Shown in pieces: positions 52,381 to 61,496 of a stretch of 64,000 nucleotides of DNA. The notes under the pieces were generated by a model. That model was not told the origin of the DNA. It worked only from the letters and a program-made list of their open reading frames with translations, and searched no databases. This stretch comes from Ligula intestinalis. Its lineage: Eukaryota > Platyhelminthes > Cestoda > Diphyllobothriidea > Diphyllobothriidae. A program made the position numbers and the translations under genes. The first letter of the stretch is position 1. The number at the start of each line of letters is the position of its first letter. The stretch spans positions 8,044,898-8,108,897 of the forward strand of contig JAYGXS010000002.1 in assembly GCA_036362985.1 (NCBI GenBank), written 5' to 3'.

Positions 52381-52999
52381 TTAAATAAAATTGCCGTTCC
52401 AGAGATCGCGTCTTCTTCTCCTTCGAACTGTTGTATATTACGAGCCGGCCGTACCGACTCGCTCACACGCCGTCCTGGCGACTGGCTTCCACGCCGCACT
52501 ACCAATCCGCCAACACGCAGCACACGTAGTGATGACGCGCAAGCGGCCGCCAATCGGATGAGTAAGAAAGCCAGTCAAGGACACTATCTGATTGGTTAGA
52601 TTGCAGGCCGATTTTGTGCATGCTCGTGCAAATGCCTTGCTTGCTCTATTGGACGGCGAACATCGTGGCTTTTGGCAAGCTTATAACATCATACAATGCA
52701 CATTGGTGACTGGATTACACAAACGAAACTCCAGGCTTGGAGGGGGGGGGGGGATATGGTGTCAAGTACACAGCCACCAGAATGTGAGATGTCTACCGTT
52801 TGCCGGAGAACCCTGTACGTGTCGTTACGCTTAAAGTACACGAAAATACTTATGACAGGTTACAGTAGAGAGCCCAGCTCATGTTATGGCAACCGAAATT
52901 CTGAAAGTGCTTTCGTTTCGTTGCTTTTGACAGTGTTAGTAGCGCAACATAATCTTGAGACGTTCCAGTTGCGTTACGACGCTGGGTTGCAAACATTAT

Positions 53000-54130
53000 A
53001 TTCCGTAAAAACTGGCTATGCAAATAGCATAAATTTTCTCATTGCTGTTCAATGTCCTGCCCTTGTAGATCAGAATATATTGTATAGAAAACACGCAGAA
53101 AAATATAATCTTGCTTGTACTTGCTTTGGTAGCAAAGTACGCCTTCTTAAAAAACTGTAAATTTACAGATATGGCATCTTTTAGCTGTAAAGCCTTTCCA
53201 AATTGCAGAATAATGATGAACTCTGCAGGCCGTTAGACGTATACTAAAGGTTTTAGGACTACATACTGTATACGCCATCTAGGGAATATCACACAAATTT
53301 CGCTACTCCATGAAGAAGGGGTTGTCTAGTCCTCATAATATTTTGCAATGGATGTGGATGATATTGATTACTTTATAAGTAACATTATTACATTTGCGGG
53401 TACGATGTACTGTGAACGAACTAAATTTCACAATACCAACGAACAAAATATCATAATAAGAAACGTTTTGAAAAACCTAAGGATACCGTCTCTGTCAGTA
53501 TAAAATTTGCAGTAGAATTTACCGAAGAGGTAAAAAGAGTCTTGGGTATGCTTTTTTTGAATAAAACATATTCGAATTCGTGAGGGCATCAAACAGCAAT
53601 GGGGAAATGCACGCTACTAAAGAAGCCGTTTTTACAGAGTACAGTTGAGCCTCGGATGAGGAGCAGTTCTGTCTACGAGTATTTCAGGTAACGAGACAAC
53701 CACTCGCAGAAAGGTTGTTTCGATTAAGGAGCTTCTGCTCACTTAGCGAGCTGTCAGTGCGTGAGTGTGTCTGTATCCGCCGTTTAGTCTTGCTCCCAGC
53801 ACGTAGGTCCTCGGTCGCCTGCATCCAATCAGTGAACTGATTACGTTTGATTGGCTATAATCCACAAGACGAATGTTTCGCATGAAGAACTCGGTGCGGG
53901 AACAGATTAAACTCGTTATCCGAGGTTTCACTACATAAGTTTTTGCGGGCGGACAAGAAGAAGCTCGCTGAAAAACCGGCATCGTGACATGACTGCAATA
54001 CCTCAAATGCGTGCTGCCCTAGTAGCAATCTTAAAACCCCTACTGAAAAAGGTTTCGAAAGGGAAAAACATTTCAGAATTTCGGCCGACATTTCATGAGA
54101 TAAGGAGTCTACTATAAGCTTACGCATCTT
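53000..54130 (+). repeat. Dispersed repeat R1, copy 2, carrying a MITE
   Basis: Matches 24700-25600 in order on both sides of the MITE at 53642-53935. A 154-codon frame upstream (52696-53160) has no recognised motif. Confidence 0.4.
53642..53935. mobile_element. pogo/Tigger-like MITE, copy 2
   Basis: Starts CAGTTGAGCCTCGGATGAGG after a TA dinucleotide and ends TTATCCGAGGTTTCACTAC near a TA. These ends are imperfect inverted repeats of the pogo type. About 295 bp with no coding capacity. A second copy is at 38880-39157. Confidence 0.55.
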
Positions 54131-54417
54131 TGAAATTCCATATTAAGTTTGCCTTAGCTAATAATGAGAAATCATCCCGCAGTGTACGGCACCTGTAACT
54201 AGGTCATGCTTGGGTACGCTAGTTTATTCCCGATAAAATAACCAAATAAAGACGAAGGAAATCGTACGGGATGCTGTTGAAAAAAACTCGTAGCCAGTCA
54301 CCTATACGCCTGCGGGATAGGATGTGAAATTGGCTGACAGAAGCAAAAAATAATAAGGACTACACACGAACTGCCGCCATCCTCAGGACGCAGTTTCTGA
54401 ATTCTGAAAAGCTGGCG

Positions 54418-54480
54418 GCCCCGGTGGGATTCTAACCCAGGGCAGCCAACGCTCTAACCACCTAAGCTACGAGGTTCCAC
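54418..54480 (-). mobile_element. tRNA-like SINE head or tRNA pseudogene
   Basis: The minus strand reads GTAGCTTAGGTGGTTAGAGC (A box) and GGGTTAGAATCCC (B-box-like), but the anticodon arm is missing between them. Not a working tRNA. Confidence 0.45.
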
Positions 54481-54543
54481 AAACAAGCAGTGAGTGTACT
54501 CACACTTGGGTCAATTTACGCACCCAGCCTGACGAAACGAATT

Positions 54544-55060
54544 TGTTAGGATATTAGCCTGACCAGATGCTAGCAACATTTGGAGGCTTTCCTGAGACGT
54601 TGAGCCTAGCCAAGTGCCTTAATTTGTTAGCTCTGACCGCATACAGGCGATGACTGTCCACGCAAGATGACCTTAACCGCTGAAGAGGACACAGATGCAC
54701 GCGATTGCTCACACGCCCACTAATCGCAGTTATCACAATGCGTCAATCAGGCTACTGGCGAACACGCACTTGACAATCCCTTATAAGCCATTGTTCCTAG
54801 CAGAAGGGAGAGTTGCATCGCACACCGGATAGCGAGGGCACGCTAGTTCGCTCCTAATGCCGAGGGGGGACAAAGAGCGCGCTGGAGATCAACCAGCGGC
54901 AACAGCCACCCGAGATTGCTCCTCCGGGCTTTGTACAAAATGTACTCTCCTCCGGGTGGATTCCAGAATTATGCCCTTCTTATTGTTTTCTTCCTTGAGG
55001 ATTCCACAGTGACACACGCCAGATGTCACCGTTATAACTCAAAGCGTTGTCATCACAACA
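54544..55060 (-). repeat. Solo LTR, family C, inverted copy
   Basis: On the minus strand it starts TGTTGTGATGACAACGC and ends TATCCTAACA. It shares AAGGGCATAATTCTGGAATC, CACCCGGAGGAGAGT and AGGAAAGCCTCCAAATGTTG with 29002-29560. Flanks GAATT and GTATT differ by one base. Confidence 0.75.
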
Positions 55061-56500
55061 GTATTGAATCCACCAAACTGACTGTCCAAGCAGGATTTCC
55101 TTAGCAATAAATTTACCAGATTTCATACGTTGTAGCCGGCTGGGTGGTCAACTTGAACCAAGCGGGGCTGACGCTTGTCGCATTAGGCTTTTCTCCTCAG
55201 TTCAGACAAATCAGCCTTTATGAAACCGGAAAGAGTTGCTTTAAATGGAAATTGGAAACCATTCAGGAGAGCAGACTAATGCCACTTGTTGACAGTCTAC
55301 CAAATCACGATCTACAGGGTGCCCACGTGGCTGAAAAGTGCGTCAGCGAAGAAAGTACACGCGAGATCGGCCTCGTTCAACCGCCCCCCCCCCCCCGCCT
55401 GACACTGAATCCGTGACAGGACAGAGAGTACGGTCAACAGTGGATGAGGTCAGGCGTGGTGAGGGTGGCTAACATAGCAGGCATTTATCGCAAGTCACAC
55501 ACACGCATGTGTAATTGGCTTTTAGGCTTCATGCACCCCGTTGGCAGGACACAAAGTCAGACAAACAGTCAGGCCAAGAAGTGGGTTAGTGGACTGGAGT
55601 CCCTACCTGACCCTTGACATCCTTGTAGACATAAAGCGTGGGTCCAGCAAGGACCAGCAGGGAGGGAATCCACTTCTTTGGCACACGTTCACCGTTGACG
55701 GAGTACTTTGTACGATTTACCGGTCCACGTCGTTCAGTAGCCTAGGAATAGATAGGGAGTGAGGGTTTGTGTAGGAGAGATGTGGTGGTTTACTAACAGT
55801 CAGGTCTACTCACACACAATAAAACTCAAGACAAGGGACATAAAATGGAAAGTTCAGGTGTGGTTTGGTATGGTCACTTGAAGTAGTAGCCGTAATCGTA
55901 AAAAAAACTTGCCAAGAAAAGGATTTGCAAACGCATGGAAGATTCTAAAAAAATCATTCGATTGGACGTGAAGAGGGACGATGTAGGTTCAACTAAGAGC
56001 CTTATTAAGAGTGTACCTACCTGTACACGTTCTAGGCGTTTAATCCTAAAGGCACATACGTTACATCGTTGGATGGATATGCAAAGATTCAAAAAGCCCT
56101 CAGGACAACGACCTCGGGGGACTAAAACTATCATACACAATTCCATTAGCAGTTATCAAATTTTGTCGCAATTTAAAAGAACGGTCAAATAAGATCTCTT
56201 TGTGCTCCAGCAGGGTATTCACGAAATACGCGATGGGCACGCACGACCCCTTCATGCGTTTGTTTCACCTAATGCATGAAGTAAAGTGGGATAACGCCGA
56301 TTCTGAGGGCTGACCGCGAAGGATTTAACAGAAATCGGGGGTCCAAGTACGGGCGTAGCCAGAGGAACGACCCAAGCCAGGGAAGGGGTTAGGGAATTGC
56401 AAGCCCTGCACGACACGTTGCTATCAAAAGCGCTAAGTATTACTTAAACGGTCTCCTAAGTAGGCCACGTGAATAGGGGCGCCCGCCGAAGTAGTAAGGG
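55061..56500. other. Region without recognised gene
   Basis: Short frames on both strands (for example 55935-56192) match nothing known. A C homopolymer lies at about 55382. No repeat shared with the rest of the window was noticed. Confidence 0.35.
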
Positions 56501-56918
56501 TGCCTTTACGCATAATGCTGTCTGAGTTCCTCATTCAATACTCGCTGGCTCAAGGTGATGCGACTTCGCAGGCAGCTGTTTCCAACTCGCTGGCCTGAAG
56601 ACGCTTGACTGACCTCCCTGTCACCGTACACACACACTCTCAGGCCTGGCTGAACGCAGTTAACGCTATCCCTGACTACGTCAGCGGCCACGGATACCTG
56701 AAAACACAACTCGGGGTTCGGCTGGGCCCAATAAACTTCTCATTTTTGGGCCTTATACCTTTTTACCGACAACTCGGGATTCCATTTGATGATTGCGGGA
56801 CGCTGCGCGGATCGGAAATCCGTGATCACAGATCATGCTCACGGATCGCCTTCCAACAACCCGGGACTCTGCCTGATGATTGTAGTGCACTGAGTACGAT
56901 CACTGCTTAGAACCCTAC
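56501..56918 (+). repeat. LTR, family B, divergent copy
   Basis: Shares ATGCTGTCTGAGTTCC, TCTCAGGCCTGGCTGAACGC, GCCCAATAAACTTCT and ACTGCTTAGAACCCTAC with family B. No TSD was seen. The block ACAACTCGGGATTC / ACAACCCGGGACTC is duplicated inside it. Confidence 0.6.
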
Positions 56919-57288
56919 AAATCTAATCCTAACCGTAGTCATAAACTTACTTCTCTTTGCCTGTCAGTTTGGCGCAAAACCAACTAGAATGCGGGCGGTT
57001 TCTGTTCTCGTTTCCTGCTCAGAGGTTCATATAAGTCACCCTGAACCTACGCAGTGGCACTTTTAAGGCGTATCCAGATGAACATCTGGCGTGCTCGCCT
57101 CACACCCATAAGGAAGCGGGGTGTCAAATATGTAAGATACAAGCAAATCACGAGACAACATAGAGTAAAACGCATGATTTAGTTTTAGAAAACGCCAGCC
57201 CCGGCCTCACAGCCACCACAATTCTGCAGAAAGTACAACTGTTCTGCCATCATCATCGTTCTTTGCATTGTGACTCTTGATATACTAC

Positions 57289-57778
57289 TGTGCCTGACCC
57301 CCCTCTCCCCCTTCGTTCTGCAATGCCCGCGGCCCCCAACGTCATTTGTCTTCGTACACGGCTGTTGCACTCGCTGACCTGAAGACCGCTATTCAGTTCC
57401 CCACTGACATGCCCACACACGCACGTATACGCATGCCCAGCTAGTCGCGGTTTCTCAAGTGCCACTCGAACACGACAAGCCGCGGTCACACAACAGGGGG
57501 CCTATGCAGGCGAAATCCCCTCGGGCAATTGCAACACACCAATAACAAACCACTTGAAACTGCATCGCAATCAGACTTAAGCAGTTGCTACCGCTGTCTC
57601 ATGCTCTCTCAGGTCTGGCTGGACGCAGTCAACAGTAGCCCTGGCCTGGCCAGTGGCCACTGCGGACTGAGCCTGCAACTGAAAGTTCTGTACATAATAA
57701 ACCACTCCTTCTGACTGTTAACTTCAACTCGGGATTTGACCTGATGATCCGAGTACAACCTCCACTTAGACTCCTACA
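57289..57778 (+). repeat. LTR, family B, followed by a primer-binding-like site
   Basis: Runs from TGTGCCTGACC to ACTTAGACTCCTACA and contains CATAATAAACCACTCC. Immediately after, TGGTGACTGCCGCC (57782-57795) resembles a tRNA primer-binding site, so this may be a 5' LTR with lost internal region. Confidence 0.65.
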
Positions 57779-58272
57779 AACTGGTGACTGCCGCCGTGTC
57801 AGAAACGCAAAACCACCGCAACGCCCACCACCAAAAGCCGAACAGGCATGTAAACGCGCACTGACACGACCACTGTTGAGCCAAGGAATGCGGCGGCGGC
57901 GTCGCACACAAACACGGACGCTGACCACCACCGGTCTCGAGATCAGTAACAATGCGCGCACGAAAACGCACATACACACACACACAAACACACGTGCACA
58001 CTTTTACTGGTGACGAAGCGGACACGCTGCACGCGCCATATATGGTGATTTAGTCAGCACACATGTGAAGTAAAAACAGTTCCAGCAGGAGGGTGCAGGC
58101 AGGCTGTCTGTTCACATCACATGACAGATCTGGTCAGATCAGACACACCATCCAACGGGTAAATTAGTAGGAAAGCCCGCGACATGCTTGAACCGGTCAG
58201 CTTAAAAGGCAACGGAAGCTGAGGAAGAGGAGGAGGAGGAAGGAAGGAATACAGTCGCCGCTGTGATAGCAT

Positions 58273-58678
58273 TGTTAGGACGGCCTAACCACAGCCTTAG
58301 CAAGCAGTAGCTTCCAAGCCATAGCCACATCCACAATAGGCTATCGCTCAGCCTGTGCGCGAGCTAACGCATCGAGCTAGACAATAAATCGATAATTTGA
58401 ATTTCTAGCTACATTCACTCACCGAGCCAACAGCCAATGGGAGCGGCCACTATTTCAGAGGAGAATCTGATTGGCTCAAGGGACATCGTTTACACACGTT
58501 TGTTTCCCTAAATGTGTTGTACCTCAAACTCAAAGACTTCCGCTTTCTGCACACTTCCTGTTGTGTTCTTTCTTTGGGGGCTCACATGAGGCATAGTTAG
58601 ACGGCGAATATTTTGGCCCTGACATTCGTTACAACAATTTGGCGAGGCAATATCTCAGCCTGGGCATTCGATACAACA
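58273..58678 (+). repeat. Solo LTR, family A, with near-perfect TSD
   Basis: Starts TGTTAGGACGGCCTAACC and ends ATTCGATACAACA. Flanks AGCAT and AGCAG differ by one base. It has the same duplicated end segment (GACATTCGTTACAACA, then GGGCATTCGATACAACA) as 38356-38772. Confidence 0.75.
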
Positions 58679-58689
58679 AGCAGGGCTCC

Positions 58690-59170
58690 TTAGACGTTCT
58701 TTTTTACTCAGGTGATACAATCGAGTCCAGTTTGGCTGCAGGTACTACATCTAGAGACTACGGAATGCTAGTTTGGACACCGTGTTTGAAAAAATATGTG
58801 GACCTTCTCGAACAAGTGCAACGGAGGGCGACTAAGATGGTCGATGGTCTTAAGGACTTACCATACCAGGAGAGATTTATAAAGTTAGACCTAGTTCCCC
58901 TCGTCTTACATTGTAGCCCGCTCTGGACATATCGGATAATCCGAGGCAAAAGTTTATCCCTGAGACTGAAGGATTTCTTCGAGCTAGCCAACAAAACTCC
59001 CTTGTTTGGTCATCTTTACAAGGTCACAAACGATCGCACTCGATTGGACCTCAGAAAGCTTTTAATCAGCCAACAAGCAGTAAGACCTTGAAACTCGCTG
59101 TTAAGCGAGACAGTTTCCGTGGAAACCACTGGTGATTTTGAAAGAAGACTTGATGGCCTTATATCTGAAA
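58690..59170 (+). mobile_element. CR1-like LINE C-terminal fragment
   Basis: The plus frame reads LVWTPCLKKYVDLLEQVQRR, ATKMVDGLKDLPYQERFIKL, KDFFELANKTPLFGHLYKVT and SLLSETVSVETTGDFERRLD. This is the C-terminal region of a CR1-like RT protein. The frame breaks at about 59090. Confidence 0.7.
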
Positions 59171-59461
59171 AAAAGGCGACTATTACAACATGACTTTTTA
59201 ATGTCAGCTTTTTAAACATTTTTCTGGCTCTAGTTTGCTTTCGTACTATTTCGCATTGCTCCACGACAAATGTGTATTATGTTAACTGTCCACAACTGCA
59301 TATTGACTGTAAAAATGGCATGGTAACTTGACATTAATAAGGTCCTCAATGGCATTCCTTGCTTGCAGCACTTCAAATATATACACACAAATCCACAATA
59401 TGTGAGTCCCAGGAAGTCATTGAGAAGAGGTAGATGTGATCGCTGAAACAATAATTTTATT

Positions 59462-59505
59462 CGTCTGACGTTTCGGATCCTCCCTCGAAGTCATCATCAG
59501 AGACG
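59462..59505 (-). ncRNA. Hammerhead ribozyme of a PLE, second intact copy
   Basis: Minus strand: stem I CGTCT / AGACG (5 Watson-Crick pairs), core CTGATGA (59500-59494), stem II GACTTC / GGAG-G-A-TC region (six pairs with one bulged A), GAAAC and GTC. It has the same 44-nt size as the copy at 49912-49955, with compensatory changes in stems I and II. Confidence 0.75.
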
Positions 59506-60410
59506 TTGGCCGAAAAGGGGAGTTCATTCAGCATATTAATCCTGCAACTTCCTGTGTAGTAACTCACAGTTTCTGCAACGGTATATGAGGATGAGTTTGA
59601 GAGGGCACCCGAATAAATTTCTTCTACCAACCATCGCCTCTAATTCCCAAATCCGCAATAGTTAGGTATACGAAACCATAGGGAGGGAGCGAAGCATAAA
59701 TTAGGAACGCAACAAAACGGGAACGGAGGAGAGCCGCCTATAGGAAAGATGGACTGTTGAGATTGAAGCACCATTCTTCCCCCCTCCGCTTGCATGCACA
59801 CTTTCTTATATATACATAGGTTGGCCCAGTACGCCCAGTAGAAGCCGATGCTTAACCCCTTTTGTTTATTTTAATTTCAACAATGAGGTCATCAGCACAC
59901 AACGCTAGCGGCAATTCGAAGATGTCCCATTTCGTCTATATTTTGCGACATATTTAACGTGAACGATGTCGACGATTGCACTATTCGGCCACTATCAATT
60001 GCTTATGGTTCCTCAGTGTTGTGTGGTTGCTGTGCCTTATTTAATTCATAGCGAATGGAGAATACAGCGCATAGCTCTCTCTCTCTCTCTCTCTTTCGTG
60101 TCTGTGCGGGTTTTTAAAGTACACTTGTGAACGGCTAGAGTATCTAAACCAGCTAGCGCACAATTGGCGGCGCACTGAGGAACTTATTCGCTGCGAATGT
60201 TCTGCTACAAAAAGCATGTCTGGAATGCAAACAGATGGTGGCAAAATGAACCCAAATATGGGGGGTCTAAGGTAGCAGTCTGGTAGGCGTCAACCGCACA
60301 CGAAGTTGCAGCGAACACACAGAGAGATCTGAGATCGGTAAGAGATCAAGGTACCAAGAAGCACAAATTACAGCAACCACAAGTAGGTAGGTCACAGCTG
60401 GGTGTCTAAC

Positions 60411-61157
60411 CTAACACTTAGAGCAGATGTTTGGATCCACCGAGTTCAGTAAATGTTTGAGGTGCTCTATGTCAGATATTTTGACAATGACGAAAGTGTC
60501 ATCGACATAACGAGCAAAAAAATTCGGTTGATACTTGGCGAATACCCAGTGTTCTATCCGTTGGAGGACCCCTTCAGCAATGAGGCCTGATAGGGGAGAG
60601 CCCATGGGAGTGCCTTTTATTTGCTCATACATTTGCCCACCAAATGTGAAGTAGGTTTTAAGGCAATGTCGTAGAAGTTCGAGAATATGTTCAGACTTCA
60701 GACGTTTGTCGCCCTCGTCGTAGCGTTCATTTAGACGTTTTCCCACAACATCAACCGCTAGTTGCTGTGGGATAGAAGTGAAGAGTGAAACAACGTCGAC
60801 AGGTACCATTGATTTATCTGGCTCCAACTTCAAATGTTTTTGTCGTTCAAGGAACTGCTTGGCAGAAGCTACGGTTGTTGTCGAGCCTACTGCCAGAAAT
60901 TTCAGTTGAGTAAATATCCACTTTGCCAAACCGTATGTAGGGGTGCCACAAAGGGAGACGTTTAGCCTACGTGGTATGTTTTCTATGTGAACTTTCGGCA
61001 GACCGCAAACTCGTGCTGGGGCCGTGTCGGTTGGTTTCATGGAAAACCAATCGGTGGGCATGATTGCACCGTTTGCTTTCAGTTTGGCAGACTCTTGCTC
61101 CTTTGGGTAAGCAAATGTTTCATTTCGCTGGCTGGACATGTCCTGCACTTCCTTCAT
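60411..61157 (-). pseudogene. Penelope-like reverse transcriptase (partial)
   Basis: A 248-codon frame has ARVCGLPKVHIENIPRRLNV, GTPTYGLAKWIFTQLKFLAV, motif A VPVDVVSLFTSIPQQLAVDV, FGGQMYEQIKGTPMGSPLSG and catalytic YVDDTFVIVK. This is the RT pattern of Penelope-like elements, related to telomerase RT. All three catalytic Asp positions look intact. It stops right after the palm, so the thumb and nuclease are lost. Confidence 0.85.
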
Positions 61158-61496
61158 AAGTGCCTCAAAGAAGGACTTAGAGCAGAGCCTAAAAGTCCTT
61201 GGTAAAATCTACTGCGAAGAACTCAGCTATTCGACCTTGCGGTCTCCGCAACGCCTCAATACGAAAAGAAACTCCGTCTGCAGGTCGCCTCGACAGGGAC
61301 TCAGAAGACGGCAGGATGTCGGGCAGAAGCAATAACAGACAAGGCACGTGACCCACACGTACTGAAGTACCGAACAATGCGTCTTCCACCACCAACATCT
61401 GCGCACATTGGGGGCGGTAAAGACTCTTCAAACCCCGCCACACACACACATAAATACATAAAACACTACCATGCTCTACGATGTCGCAGTATGTGG

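Larger units (their letters stand above)
51784..52430 (-). mobile_element. Penelope-like mini-element with inverted ends, second case
   Basis: Its ends at 52311-52420 (plus) and 51905-51784 (minus) are inverted copies: GTAGCCAACGTTTGCTGC, TTTCTCATTTTCTCT, AGAATTAAATAAAATTGCCG on one side and near matches on the other. A minus frame between them reads ATRRLSSRITEHKWAVQSGD, DFSGTRLMTRATNKTGRELL, the second half of a GIY-YIG nuclease. Same plan as 49262-50030 but a different subfamily and junction. Confidence 0.7.
59405..61240 (-). mobile_element. Penelope-like element with RT, internally deleted
   Basis: From right to left: RT domain (61157-60411), about 900 bp of unrecognised sequence with a CT microsatellite, then a PLE 3' end with hammerhead (59505-59462) and the tail CAGCGATCACATC, CTTCTCAATGACTTCCTGGG. 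The tail matches the end of the mini-element at 49262-50030. The nuclease expected between RT and tail is missing. Confidence 0.65.
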
